64,000 nucleotides of DNA from Confluentibacter sediminis (GCF_003258355.1 NZ_QKPO01000008.1:62001-126000), one strand, 5' to 3'. Shown: positions 55,309 to 64,000, numbered from the stretch's first letter. Notes: generated by a model from the letters alone, not told the origin. Numbers and translations: made by a program.

Positions 55309-56580
55309 TTATCGTGTTTGTTGATCCCAAAGCGTACTGCCCAATCCATTCAGGTCATATACAATTTCACCTGCTCTTATGGTCATTTCGCATTGAATCC
55401 TCTTATCTCCTTTCATTTTTTCACCCGAACTGTCTATAAATCCAAAATCTCCCTTTTGAATAGATAAAACAGTAATATCTGCGACACTGCCTTTTTCTAA
55501 TGTACCTAGTTCTTCATGATGGATCACTTGCGCTGGACGCCAAGTTGTAGCTTTAATAATATCCGAAAGAGGCATGTTCAGGTTTAAGAATTTTGACATC
55601 ACATTAAGAATATCTTTCATGCCTGAGTTCATACTGCCCGTATGCAGATCTGTACTTATCGTATCGGGGTAAAAGTCTTCCTCAATGGCAGGAATTGCCT
55701 GAGCAAAGGCAAAACTTCCACCGCCATGACCAACGTCGAATATAATGCCCCGTTCTCTTCCTTTCACAGCATAATCGTATAACTTTTGGGTTTTAGGATT
55801 TATGAGCGTCATACGCACACTGCCTAAGTTGGCGTACATATGGGTAAAGATATCTCCTGGACGCAATTCTTCAAGCAGAAGCTTGGTAAGAGACAAAGGC
55901 GGGTTATGGCCTCCAAAATCAATCATCACAGGAACATGCGCCAATTCCCCTGCTTGTACAGCGCGCTCAATGGGAATCCATTCCGCTCCAGAATAATGTG
56001 CTACTTTTATACCTACAAGTTCTGGGTTTTGTTGAATGGTCAAGGCAGTCATCTGTGCATCCATATCACTTAAATTCTGTTCCCATACACCACCGCGCAT
56101 GCCTTCTCCAACAATGTTCAAAAAAGCAAGGATACGGGTTTTTGAATGTTTGATAAACGTATTTTTATATGTTTCAAAATTTCTCCAGCCAGGGCTCCCA
56201 GCATCTACAGATGTGGTTACACCAGATCTAAATGTAAAGCCATCTGGAGGAAGGGCTTCAAAACCTTCGCTCAAGTAATGATTTTCTTTAGTCCCAAAAA
56301 AATGATGGCTGTGCAAATCTATAAGACCCGGAGTTACATAAAACCCTTTTAGATTGATTACTTTCTTAGCTTTTGAAGGTGCAATATTAGTTGCTATCGC
56401 TACAATAGAATCATTTCGTATGGCGATATCCAACACCTTTTCCCCGATCCCGTCTTTGGGGTTGATCACAGTTCCCTTTTGAAGCAATAAATCATAATCC
56501 TGGCTATAAGCCTGCATGCATACTGCAAGCATAAAACAAATGAAGCTATTAAGATTCTTATTTTTTAGGCTTAGATACAT
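55309..56580 (-). CDS. Exported amidohydrolase/deacetylase (dihydroorotase-like)
   Basis: 423 aa. Signal peptide to about residue 26 (CMQAYSQ). An amidohydrolase barrel follows: LLLQKGTVINPKDGIGEKVLDIAIRN, then the metal HxH in PGLIDLHSHHF (about 85-95), VGIKVAHYSGAEW (likely bridging lysine, about 197), FDVGHGGGSF (about 280) and TISTDLHTG (about 302-310) with the catalytic Asp. The family (EF0837-like) is known to sit next to SelA-like enzymes in other bacteria. It would remove an acyl group from an amino acid or amino-sugar acid before the PLP step. Only 2 nt from the SelA-like gene upstream. Confidence 0.84.
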   Translation of the reverse strand: MYLSLKNKNLNSFICFMLAVCMQAYSQDYDLLLQKGTVINPKDGIGEKVLDIAIRNDSIVAIATNIAPSKAKKVINLKGFYVTPGLIDLHSHHFFGTKENHYLSEGFEALPPDGFTFRSGVTTSVDAGSPGWRNFETYKNTFIKHSKTRILAFLNIVGEGMRGGVWEQNLSDMDAQMTALTIQQNPELVGIKVAHYSGAEWIPIERAVQAGELAHVPVMIDFGGHNPPLSLTKLLLEELRPGDIFTHMYANLGSVRMTLINPKTQKLYDYAVKGRERGIIFDVGHGGGSFAFAQAIPAIEEDFYPDTISTDLHTGSMNSGMKDILNVMSKFLNLNMPLSDIIKATTWRPAQVIHHEELGTLEKGSVADITVLSIQKGDFGFIDSSGEKMKGDKRIQCEMTIRAGEIVYDLNGLGSTLWDQQTR

Positions 56581-56582
56581 TT

Positions 56583-57824
56583 CTATGTTTTTTTATTTAA
56601 TATCTCGAAAAGTCTGGACGCAACGATACGTTCCTGACCAGGCTTAAGCATCCAAGTTGTTATACTGACTGAATTTTTACCTCCCCCAGCAATTTCAATG
56701 GAAGGATGCCCTTTACGTAAGGCCTCTTTAAGTTCATCCCCAGTAATTTTAACCTTTTTGTTATCCCAATCGAGATGTAAAGTAGGAACAACGTTTGCTA
56801 ACTCGGGTACGACAGTTTTTGAGTTGAGACCAATGATAGGATCCACACTGGCTTTGATATGGTTTATCTGATTCTCCCATAGTTCCCAGTCTTTTTTGTG
56901 GTCTCTATTGAGAAAATCTTCAATAGCGACAAGCATTCCTACAATCTCTTCTTTATTTACTTTCATACCACGACCCACCGTTTCTCCAAATGGAGGTGCG
57001 TTTAAGCGAGCTGCATCGATATATTTCTTTTTGCCCAAAAGGACCCCCGCACTTTGAGGTCCCCTTAATCCTTTACCGCCCGAAAAACAAACCATATCAA
57101 ATCCCATTTTTTGATATTTGAAAAGGTTTTCTACCGGAGGGACATCAGCAGCACAATCTATCATCGTAGGAATGCCGTGTTTCTGACAGATTTCTAAAAC
57201 TTCAGCCCACTGTATCTCGCCTTCATAGTTCAAGAAATTAACAAAGTAGTACATGGCCGTATTTTTGTTGATCGCTTTTTCAAGCTCTTCTTTAGTATCA
57301 ACATAAACCACTTTAACCCCGCTTACTTCAATAGCATGGGCGTATTCAATAGCGTGTTTGCGTTGCATGATTACTTCACTTTTAAGCCCTGTGCCTTCTA
57401 TATGTGGTAGCAGGGCAGCTTTCTTAGGGTCTGTACCTGTAAGTGTACCGGCTGTTCCCAAGGTTATTGCTGATGCTGCACCAGAAGTTACGGTAGCCGC
57501 CTCACATTCCAAAAGTTCTGCAATACGAGCACCTACTTTATCCTGCAGCTCGTTAAGGTTTACAAAATCATCAGATGTATTTCGAATGGCCTCCACAACT
57601 TCAGGGCGCATCAATGACCCGGTCATAAAGGTATAGGTCCCTGCTGCGTTGATGAATGTGCGAACGCCCAATTCTTTAAAATAATCCCTGTTAACTGCGT
57701 TAGCCTCTACATTATATTCATTTTCAGCAGGTTCAACCAAAAAATCCATCACATTTTTAGGCAAAACAGCCACTGCAACTGGCAGTACTGCCAGTTGCTT
57801 TAAAAGTTTTCTTCTAGTTCCCAT
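56583..57824 (-). CDS. Tat-exported SelA-like PLP enzyme (copy 1 of operon)
   Basis: 413 aa, paralogue of the product at 53124. The N-terminus MGTRRKLLKQLAVLPVAVAVL contains a twin-arginine motif (TRRKLLK). PLP fold features: GVRTFINAAGTYTFMTGSLM, LLECEAATVTSGAASAI, IDCAADVPPVENLFKY and CFSGGKGLRGPQSAGVLLGKK with Lys251 as the probable Schiff-base lysine. It differs from the other copy in the segment YFVNFLNYEGEIQWAEV, so substrates may differ. It lies 4 nt after RidA and 2 nt before the amidohydrolase gene. Expected activity is ammonia elimination from an amino acid or aminosugar acid; the true substrate is unknown. Confidence 0.82.
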   Translation of the reverse strand: MGTRRKLLKQLAVLPVAVAVLPKNVMDFLVEPAENEYNVEANAVNRDYFKELGVRTFINAAGTYTFMTGSLMRPEVVEAIRNTSDDFVNLNELQDKVGARIAELLECEAATVTSGAASAITLGTAGTLTGTDPKKAALLPHIEGTGLKSEVIMQRKHAIEYAHAIEVSGVKVVYVDTKEELEKAINKNTAMYYFVNFLNYEGEIQWAEVLEICQKHGIPTMIDCAADVPPVENLFKYQKMGFDMVCFSGGKGLRGPQSAGVLLGKKKYIDAARLNAPPFGETVGRGMKVNKEEIVGMLVAIEDFLNRDHKKDWELWENQINHIKASVDPIIGLNSKTVVPELANVVPTLHLDWDNKKVKITGDELKEALRKGHPSIEIAGGGKNSVSITTWMLKPGQERIVASRLFEILNKKT

Positions 57825-57828
57825 AAGT

Positions 57829-58311
57829 TTATTTTAGTGCAGCGATACAATCAATTTCTACCAAAGAATCTCCAGGAACCCCTCCATAAACGGCCACAGT
57901 GGTACGTACAGGTGGGTTTTTTCCGAATTTCCCAAGGTACACTTCATTCATGGCCTTGTAATCATGCAGGTCTGCCAGATATACATTTACCTTAAGTACT
58001 TTTTCCATTGAAGACCCTGCCTTTTCTAACTCCTTTTTTAGTTCATCGAGCACAAATTCCGTATGATCTTTTATATCTCCTTCAAAGTGAGCTCCTTTAC
58101 CAGCAACATATACCAGCCCATTGTGTACAACAGAACTTGAAAAAAGTGGGATTTCCTGATCCTTGTCTTCTTCCCTTCTGTTTCTTACTATTTCACCAGT
58201 ACCAGTGTTTGAACTGTTAACAACGAGATTTTTACCAAATACAGCTGCGCCAGCTAATCCAAATACCGATGTAACTATGGTACGCAATACATTTCTTCTT
58301 TGATTATTCAT
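57829..58311 (-). CDS. Tat-exported RidA-family imine deaminase
   Basis: 160 aa. The N-terminus MNNQRRNVLRTIVTSVFGLAGAAVFG is a twin-arginine-like signal (QRRNVLR) on a family that is normally cytosolic and about 125 aa. The RidA core is intact: GLVYVAGKGAHF, VLKVNVYLADLHDYKAMNEVY, PPVRTTV with the key arginine (Arg136) and VEIDCIAALK with Glu152. RidA hydrolyses reactive enamine/imine intermediates released by PLP lyases, so it matches the SelA-like enzymes that follow 4 nt downstream. First gene of the operon; the decayed susC-susD relic lies directly upstream. Confidence 0.85.
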   Translation of the reverse strand: MNNQRRNVLRTIVTSVFGLAGAAVFGKNLVVNSSNTGTGEIVRNRREEDKDQEIPLFSSSVVHNGLVYVAGKGAHFEGDIKDHTEFVLDELKKELEKAGSSMEKVLKVNVYLADLHDYKAMNEVYLGKFGKNPPVRTTVAVYGGVPGDSLVEIDCIAALK

Positions 58312-58326
58312 TATCTATGTTTAATT

Positions 58327-58710
58327 AATTATTATTATTCAATATCCCACCATATACATGTCGTGAACACCTCTTCCCTCTGAGCAGCTAAAACGGTATT
58401 ATAACTTTATGTATTTACACCCACTTCACTGGGTGGATAAGTTAACCTTCTTGAGATTGTAACATCCCTTCTATAATGGAACATAAACTAACAAGGGTTA
58501 ATGGTTTATTTCAGAGCCACCAGTATCTTCAATTAGAACTCCTGCAATGGACTTTTTTTGTTATCCCTTTACAAACAACTACGCACCCAAGGGTAATGAA
58601 ATTCAATTAAGATTTGTAATTACTAAGATTACTGTAGTTTGTACCTTGGTATTATGAAACCTGAAAAAACAAACATCTGTTTTAGTACTTCTTGAATCAA
58701 AAATCTAATT
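58327..58710 (-). pseudogene. Decayed susC-susD relic
   Basis: Read on the - strand, the right end (about 58630-58710) aligns with the start and signal region of the intact susC (52150-52249), and the left end (about 58327-58480) aligns with the last 45 or so codons of susD, including the C-terminal WWD-E before the stop. The middle of both genes has been deleted and frameshifts are present. The upstream 44-nt leader is kept. This was once the transporter pair of the RidA/SelA operon, whose first gene starts 15 nt past the relic stop. Confidence 0.7.
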
Positions 58711-58750
58711 ATCTACTAAATATAAAAATCTAAAATGTTATCATTTTTAT

Positions 58751-58794
58751 TATTTCGACCAATAACAGATTTAAAAAGGCGTTGGGGTGAATTT
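58751..58794 (-). promoter_or_regulatory. Conserved 44-nt susC upstream element, copy 2
   Basis: Differs from the element at 52337-52380 at only two of 44 positions. It stands in front of the decayed susC, at a similar distance from the old start codon, and may still drive the RidA/SelA operon through the relic. Confidence 0.55.
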
Positions 58795-58902
58795 ATTTTA
58801 TTTCTAATAAATTATTGAATAAAATAAGGGCTTTTTATAAAAAATTGAATATTATTTTCATACACAAAGCCATTTTAACAATAATAATTCAAATAGTAAT
58901 GT

Positions 58903-60333
58903 TTAAAACTTAGATGCTAGCAAGTCTCTATTATCTTGGTGAATCTTTATAATCAATTCACCAAATAATGTATTTGCCCAAGCAAACCAGTCTCTAGAAT
59001 AATTAGTTGGATTGTCTTTATCAAAACCTTCATGCATAAAACCTGTTTCTGCATGGGTCGTTTTTAACATTTTTAGACATTTAACAATTTCATTGGTATC
59101 TGTACTTGTCAAGGCTCTTAAAATGATGCCCATTGGCCAAATTTTACTTTTCCCTGTATGAGGGCTTCCTTGTCCTTCAGCATAACTTCCTTTTAAAAAG
59201 TATGGGTTATTATCACTTAATAAAAATAGCCGTGTGTTTTTATATATCTCATCCTGTGGTTTGTGCGCTCCTAAATAAGCTAATGACATTAATGAAGGAA
59301 CATTAGCATCATCCATAAATAATTTATTACCAAAACCATCGACTTCGTAGGCATAGATTTTACCAAAGTTTAAATGCTCTGAAACTGCAAACTCGTGGAT
59401 AGCGTTATCAACCTCCTCTGCCATTTGTGAGCATGTCCTTGCAAACTCATTGTTATTAAATACCTTTATATAAATAGTTTCTAGCTGTTTTAAAGACAAT
59501 ACCGCAAAAATATTTGATGGGATTAAATAAGGAAATAGTGTTGAATCGTCTGAAGGTCTAAACATAGAACAAATAAGACCGTTTGGTTTTACAGGTCTTC
59601 CTGTTCCTCCAAATGGCGGCGAATCTATTACCGAGGTCGTTTCTCTACTAAACACATACTTAGATTCATTCTGTTTGCGTTGCTCTGTTTTAAAGGTTTT
59701 AACAATCAACCGCATGGACTTGTCAAAATCATCATCAAAAATGGAAGTATCTTTTGTTATTTGATAGTATTCATTAGCCAATCTAATCACGTAGCATAAA
59801 GAATCAATCTCCCATTTACGTTCGTGAACTCCTGGCAACATGAGGGTTTGATCGCTTTTCCATTCCGATATTTTAGTTGTGTCTTTATAAAAGGCATTGG
59901 CATACGGATCCAACAACACACATTTTACCTGTCTGTTAATTAATCCTTGTATAAGCTTTTTAAGTTTTTCGTCTTTATTAATTAACGGCATGTATGGCCA
60001 AACTTGTGCTGTAGAATCTCGCAACCACATGGCATCGATATCTCCTGTAATAACAAAGGTATCTGGTTTGCCATCAATCATTTCAAAATCGATGGTTGTA
60101 TCTAACGTGTTTGGGTAACAATTCTCAAAAAGCCAAGCAATTTCGTCATCTTTAATAACGGCTTTCACCTCTTTAATTCGTTGTTCTACAGCTTCGCTTA
60201 CAAATTTTCTATCTGCTAGTTTTGGCCTCTTACTCTCAAATTTGTTTTGTGAAGCCATTATCATATTTTGAGCCATTACAAATGTTCCTACTGTAAACAA
60301 TGAACTTTGAACAATAAAATTTCGACGTTTCAT
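58903..60333 (-). CDS. GH125 exo-alpha-1,6-mannosidase-like glycosidase
   Basis: 476 aa. The N-terminus MKRRNFIVQSSLFTVGTFVMA is Tat-like (KRRNFI). The catalytic (alpha/alpha)6 domain has ENCYPNTLDTTIDF, VITGDIDAMWLRDSTAQVWPYMP (about residues 93-115), PPFGGTGRPVKPNGLICSMFRPSDD (about 238-262) and GFMHEGFDKDNPTNYSRDWFAWAN near the end, all typical of GH125, a metal-independent mannosidase family. It removes alpha-1,6-mannose, so mannan or N-glycan-like substrates are likely. 9 nt after the next upstream gene, in one operon with GH97 and GH3. Confidence 0.88.
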   Translation of the reverse strand: MKRRNFIVQSSLFTVGTFVMAQNMIMASQNKFESKRPKLADRKFVSEAVEQRIKEVKAVIKDDEIAWLFENCYPNTLDTTIDFEMIDGKPDTFVITGDIDAMWLRDSTAQVWPYMPLINKDEKLKKLIQGLINRQVKCVLLDPYANAFYKDTTKISEWKSDQTLMLPGVHERKWEIDSLCYVIRLANEYYQITKDTSIFDDDFDKSMRLIVKTFKTEQRKQNESKYVFSRETTSVIDSPPFGGTGRPVKPNGLICSMFRPSDDSTLFPYLIPSNIFAVLSLKQLETIYIKVFNNNEFARTCSQMAEEVDNAIHEFAVSEHLNFGKIYAYEVDGFGNKLFMDDANVPSLMSLAYLGAHKPQDEIYKNTRLFLLSDNNPYFLKGSYAEGQGSPHTGKSKIWPMGIILRALTSTDTNEIVKCLKMLKTTHAETGFMHEGFDKDNPTNYSRDWFAWANTLFGELIIKIHQDNRDLLASKF

Positions 60334-60342
60334 AATGTAGAA

Positions 60343-61182
60343 CTACTTAATTTCAATTTCTGCAAAAACTGGTAAATGATCTGAAGGATATTTGCAATCT
60401 TTAGAGTCACTCAAAACAGCAAATTTTTGTACTTTTATATTTTCTTTACTTGTGAAAATATAATCAATTCTGTCGGTTACAGGTTTATTATATTTAAAAC
60501 CGTTATAAGTTCCTGAAGGTCCGAAGGGTTTTGCTGAACTAATGGTTTTCGAATCGTTTAAAGCTTGGGATAGATATTGTATTGGAGTACTTTCTGGTTT
60601 TAAATTAAAATCTCCCATTAACACTATTGGCAAGTTTTTTTTATTGAATTTATTAATTTTATTAAGAATAAGTTTAGCACTCTGTAATCTAGCTTCGTCA
60701 CCAATATGATCAAAATGAGTATTAAATACCCAAAATTGTTGATGTGTAACTATATTCTCAAACAAAGCATAGGTACAAATTCGTTCCATGGAAGCATCCC
60801 AACCAACTGATATTTTATTTGGAGTTTCAGACAGCCAAAACGTAGCTTGTTTTATAGGTTTTAGCTTTTTTGAATTATAAAAAATAGCGCTGTATTCTCC
60901 TTTGGTTTTGCCATCGTCTCTACCCACGCCTACATACTTATAATCAACAAATGTACTATCTATATAAGCTACTTGATGATGTAAGCCTTCCTGAATCCCA
61001 AAGACATCGGGGCTGTAAAAAGCAATTTGGTCACATAAATAATCTTTTCTTTTTGACCATTGATTTTCTCCATCAGCCGAATTATCATATCGAATATTAT
61101 AGGTGATAAATTTATACGTTTGCCCATTCATTGTTAATGAAAGACTTATAAAAGCTAAAATGAAACACATCGTGTTTTTCAT
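60343..61182 (-). CDS. Exported endonuclease/exonuclease/phosphatase-family hydrolase
   Basis: 279 aa, signal peptide to about residue 20 (SLTMNGQ). Full EEP motif set: FITYNIRYDN, GIQEGLHHQ (catalytic Glu), FNTHFDHIGDEAR, VLMGDFNLKP (about 193-202), DRIDYIF and YPSDHLPVFAEIEIK (about 264-278). In glycan loci this family often acts on phosphodiesters or sugar phosphates rather than DNA. It begins 3 nt after GH97 and ends 9 nt before GH125, so it probably helps in the same degradation, for example of a phosphorylated mannan; that part is inference. Confidence 0.85.
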   Translation of the reverse strand: MKNTMCFILAFISLSLTMNGQTYKFITYNIRYDNSADGENQWSKRKDYLCDQIAFYSPDVFGIQEGLHHQVAYIDSTFVDYKYVGVGRDDGKTKGEYSAIFYNSKKLKPIKQATFWLSETPNKISVGWDASMERICTYALFENIVTHQQFWVFNTHFDHIGDEARLQSAKLILNKINKFNKKNLPIVLMGDFNLKPESTPIQYLSQALNDSKTISSAKPFGPSGTYNGFKYNKPVTDRIDYIFTSKENIKVQKFAVLSDSKDCKYPSDHLPVFAEIEIK

Positions 61183-61185
61183 ATC

Positions 61186-63204
61186 TTATTGGTTTATTGC
61201 TATAAATCGAATAGCTTGTCCGCCACCTGGGGCCAATTTAAGTTCTAGACTACTCTTAAAATCAACCTCTTCTTGAAAAATATTTATCTCTTGTGGATTG
61301 GTTTTCCAATCGGTATTTAATCCATCTGCATAAATTTCGGCACGGTATTTTTTGCCTTTATCTAAAAATGATAATGTTACTTTTATGTTCCGTTTATTTT
61401 CATCGGTTATACTCCCTAAAAACCAATTATCACTATGCTTATCTTTTCTTACCACAGTAATATAATCACCAATTTTACCGTTTAAGACTTTTGAGGTTTC
61501 CCAATCGACACCCAAATCTTCAATAAACTTAAAAGCAGGTTGGTTTTCATAATTTTCAATGACATCTGAAGCCATTTGTAAAGGACTGTATAGCACTACA
61601 AATAACGCCAACTGTTTTGCTAATGTTGTGTTTACCCTAGAAGTACCATCGTCCAAATCATTCCATTTAACTCTGTTTTTAGCGTTTCTATACAATATAT
61701 CAAAAGTACCAGGAGTATAATCAATAGGACCAGCTAATCCTCTGGTAAATGGTAATATTGTATGATGATCTGGCGGATTTCCAGAACTCCAAGCATTCCA
61801 TTCCATCCCTCGAACCCCTTCTCTTGTCATCATATTTGGATAGGTTCGTCTAATCCCTGTTGCTTTTATGGGTTCATGGGCATCAATCATAATATGATAT
61901 TTTGCTGCAGTTGTAACCACCTCTCTATAATGATTTACCATATACTGACCATGATGATATTGCCCTTTGGTTTGTATACCTCCAGCATATCCTGTCTTAA
62001 CCGTTTTAACACCTAATTTATGATACATTGAAAAAATTTCATCAAGATGATCTTGAAAAGACTGTGCTGCTCCACCCGTTTCAACATGTCCTATAAAATT
62101 TATGTTTTTAGCAGCTGCATATTGTGTAACTTCTTTTAAATTAAAATCCTCATAAGGCGTTACAAAATCAAAAGCATCCTTTTTGCCCCAATTTTCCCAA
62201 CCAGTGTTCCAACCTTCTACCAAAACACCTTGTATGTTATGTTTGTGAGCAAAATCAATATACCTTTCTGTATCGATAGTATTTGCACCGTGTCTTTCTC
62301 CTAAAGTCCATGTCTGTGTCCCCAAATGCATTCCCCACCAAACACCTATATATTTCATGGGTTCTATCCAAGATACATCTTTAATCTTATTGGGTTCGTT
62401 TAAATTCAAAATCAAATTAGATTCAACTAATTTATCTGCACTATCCGCTATTTGTATGGTTCTCCATGGCGACAACATAGGCGCTTTTCTTTTTACCTTA
62501 ACCCCATCTGGCCATGGCACTAAGTTACATTGAAATGATAACGCTTTATGTTTTGATTGCAACAAAGTCATTCCTGCATAATCTGTTAGGTTAGCCTCAT
62601 GAATGCTTGCAAAAAAACCATCAACTGTTTCAATAGTTATTGGCGTATTTGCTGAAGCAATTTCAGATAATGGTGCTTTTTTATATAACATTTCATAAGA
62701 ATCAAAATTAGCTGGTGTATACCACGCCGTATCATTTTTTGAAAAATTAAACTCTGTTAACTCTTTAGAAATAGAAATACTATCTATGTTTTCTTGTTCA
62801 GGTATTTCGTATCGAAACCCAACTCCATCATCATAAACTTTAAAAATGAGATTCATTTTTCTTTTTAAATGACCTCTTTCTTGCAAGTTTACTGTCAATT
62901 TGTTAAAATTATCGACTATATCTTTGTTTTCTCCCCAAACTTGAGACCATACTGTATTTGAATGGCTTTTTTGAACCCCTATAACTTTGAAGTTTTTATT
63001 CAATGATTGAGCTCCTTTTAGTTCAAACCCTAATTTTGAAGGCTTAATAAAAAGCGAATCTTTATAGTTAATTGAGTATTGAGCAGATTCGCTTTCCACA
63101 TCAATAGTCACTTCAATTTTACTGTTTGGAGAAACTACTTTTAATACTTTAGTATTATTGCAACTTATGAGTGTTATTAGGAAAATAATGAATATAATTC
63201 TCAT
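61186..63204 (-). CDS. GH97 alpha-glucosidase/alpha-galactosidase-like lipoprotein
   Basis: 672 aa. Lipoprotein signal MRIIFIIFLITLISCNN (Cys15). N-terminal beta-sandwich (about 20-285), then a TIM barrel with YIGVWWGMHLG, VLVEGWNTGWENW (about 318-330), FIGHVETGGAAQSF, VKTGYAGGIQTKGQYHHGQ and MIDAHEPIKATGIRRTYPNMMTREGVRGMEWN (about 443-474). The ETGG and EGVRG glutamates resemble the inverting SusB-type subgroup. C-terminal beta-domain to the end. It overlaps the GH3 gene by 4 nt (ATGA), so the two are coupled. Confidence 0.88.
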   Translation of the reverse strand: MRIIFIIFLITLISCNNTKVLKVVSPNSKIEVTIDVESESAQYSINYKDSLFIKPSKLGFELKGAQSLNKNFKVIGVQKSHSNTVWSQVWGENKDIVDNFNKLTVNLQERGHLKRKMNLIFKVYDDGVGFRYEIPEQENIDSISISKELTEFNFSKNDTAWYTPANFDSYEMLYKKAPLSEIASANTPITIETVDGFFASIHEANLTDYAGMTLLQSKHKALSFQCNLVPWPDGVKVKRKAPMLSPWRTIQIADSADKLVESNLILNLNEPNKIKDVSWIEPMKYIGVWWGMHLGTQTWTLGERHGANTIDTERYIDFAHKHNIQGVLVEGWNTGWENWGKKDAFDFVTPYEDFNLKEVTQYAAAKNINFIGHVETGGAAQSFQDHLDEIFSMYHKLGVKTVKTGYAGGIQTKGQYHHGQYMVNHYREVVTTAAKYHIMIDAHEPIKATGIRRTYPNMMTREGVRGMEWNAWSSGNPPDHHTILPFTRGLAGPIDYTPGTFDILYRNAKNRVKWNDLDDGTSRVNTTLAKQLALFVVLYSPLQMASDVIENYENQPAFKFIEDLGVDWETSKVLNGKIGDYITVVRKDKHSDNWFLGSITDENKRNIKVTLSFLDKGKKYRAEIYADGLNTDWKTNPQEINIFQEEVDFKSSLELKLAPGGGQAIRFIAINQ

Positions 63205-64000
63205 TTTAATACTGTAAAATTAGTTTTCAATACATCTGCTAAATTCCCTCCAACCATCACCTCAAACTCTCCAGGTTCGACAACATGTTTCATCTCTCTA
63301 TTCCAAATGGCAAGTTCTTCCGAAGTCAGAACAAATTCAACATGTTTTGTTTCTCCTTTTTTAATAAAGATTCTTTTAAAGCCTTTCAAAGTTTTTAAAG
63401 GTGTTGTTACGCTACTATAAACATCATTTATATATAATTGAACCACTTCATCGCCATCAAAGTCTCCTGTATTTTTAACATCAACACTAACTTTAACGTT
63501 GCCATCTGGTTTTATTACTTTGGTATTTAATGCAAGGTTTGAATATTCGAAAGTCGTATAACTTAATCCATAACCAAACATATAGAGCGGATTCTCGCTT
63601 TCGCTCACATAACGATGAATTGCCGAAGGTTTCTGGTTGTAATAAATAGGTAATTGTCCAACCGATTTAGGAAACGTAATAGGAAGTCGTCCTCCTGGGT
63701 TATAATCTCCAAACAAGACATCGGCTACTGCTTTTCCGCCAGCTTCACCAGGAAACCACCCTTCTAAAACAGCAGGAATATTATCGTTTATCCAATTAAT
63801 AGAAAGCGGACGACCATTTAATAGTACACAAATTACAGGTGTCCCTGTTTTTTGAATGGCTTCTATTAACTCTTCTTGCATGCCATGTAAATCTAAGGTA
63901 GCAACATCTCTATTTTCTTCCACTAATTCATTCGATTCTCCCAAAACAACAATAGCAACATCTGCTTTTTTAGCAATTTCTATGGCTGGCTGAAAGTTTA
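63201..64000 (-). CDS. GH3 beta-glycosidase, C-terminal part (runs off the window)
   Basis: The frame is open through the window edge at 64000 and covers the last 265 residues. The visible part is the second GH3 (alpha/beta) sandwich domain (ADVAIVVLGESNE, VICVLLNGRPLSINW, AVLEGWFPGEAGGKAVADVLFGDYNPGGRLP) followed by a fibronectin-III-like domain (VSVDVKNTGDFDGDEVVQLYI, ending FEVMVGGNL). The catalytic nucleophile domain lies outside. It acts on beta-linked glucose, xylose or similar. First visible gene of the - strand operon with GH97. Confidence 0.9.
   Translation of the reverse strand, partial: NFQPAIEIAKKADVAIVVLGESNELVEENRDVATLDLHGMQEELIEAIQKTGTPVICVLLNGRPLSINWINDNIPAVLEGWFPGEAGGKAVADVLFGDYNPGGRLPITFPKSVGQLPIYYNQKPSAIHRYVSESENPLYMFGYGLSYTTFEYSNLALNTKVIKPDGNVKVSVDVKNTGDFDGDEVVQLYINDVYSSVTTPLKTLKGFKRIFIKKGETKHVEFVLTSEELAIWNREMKHVVEPGEFEVMVGGNLADVLKTNFTVLK

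Noticed and set aside
55802-56352. Several + strand frames opposite the amidohydrolase gene
   Set aside because: They are antisense shadows of a well-conserved gene, with no homology, start context or codon pattern of their own.
53124-57824. Selenocysteine synthase (selA) function for the two PLP proteins
   Set aside because: They carry export signals, lie in a catabolic operon with RidA and an amidohydrolase, and no selB, selD or tRNA-Sec is nearby; the ammonia-lyase group fits better.

Overview
The window is AT-rich bacterial DNA that looks like a member of the Bacteroidota, most likely a Flavobacteriaceae species. Three kinds of evidence support this: a SusC/SusD pair, promoter-like sites of the Bacteroidetes form (TTG, about 20 nt, TAnnTTTG) with almost no Shine-Dalgarno sequences, and families typical of that group (FG-GAP/ASPIC proteins, GH97, PorT-like barrels, UpxY/NusG antiterminators, LytTR regulators). 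The genus cannot be told from the sequence alone.

Left part (1-9 kb): gene-poor DNA with insertion-sequence relics, a SPOR-tailed outer-membrane protein, and a small regulatory region in which three protein families each occur twice: a stand-alone LytTR DNA-binding protein, a 264-266 aa protein with a GerE-like helix-turn-helix at its N-terminus, and a 130-aa protein of unknown family. Repeats with an exact 20-bp period lie in the two divergent intergenic regions and are good candidates for LytTR-binding sites. I regard this duplicated module as the best candidate for an undescribed system. It sits immediately upstream of a capsule/exopolysaccharide locus.

Middle (9.3-35 kb): a Wzx/Wzy-type exopolysaccharide locus, all on the + strand. 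It opens with a well-formed promoter, a NusG-like antiterminator and a WecA-like initiating phosphoglycosyltransferase. Precursor genes follow (glmS, gmd, GDP-fucose synthase, UDP-glucose dehydrogenase). Then come a flippase, an FrhB-like plus pyruvyltransferase pair, several glycosyltransferases (GT2, GT-D, WecG/TagA), three left-handed beta-helix acyltransferases, a polymerase, a VanZ protein, and the Wza/Wzc export pair. The predicted product is an acidic, pyruvylated and acylated polymer containing fucose and a uronic acid. Two cytidylyltransferase-type genes within the locus are decayed, which suggests that a CDP-activated substituent has been lost.

Right of centre (35-42.5 kb): an IS982 relic, a truncated membrane-bound LuxR-type regulator, then a roughly 5-kb island bounded by near-identical hairpin-containing repeats. 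The island carries a barrel protein, the end of an Rhs/YD-repeat protein with a probable polymorphic toxin domain, its candidate immunity gene, and an integrase fragment. It abuts the stump of a hybrid two-component sensor gene.

Right end (42.6-64 kb): glycan-utilisation genes, all on the - strand. Read in the direction of transcription they are GH3, GH97, an endonuclease/exonuclease/phosphatase-family enzyme, GH125, a decayed susC-susD relic, RidA, a SelA-like PLP enzyme, an amidohydrolase, an RraA-like protein, a second SelA-like enzyme, an IS5-like relic, an intact SusC/SusD pair, a large FG-GAP/ASPIC protein and a FucP-type sugar transporter. The five-gene RidA/SelA/amidohydrolase/RraA/SelA operon is unusual because every product has an export signal, with Tat-like motifs on the PLP enzymes and RidA.
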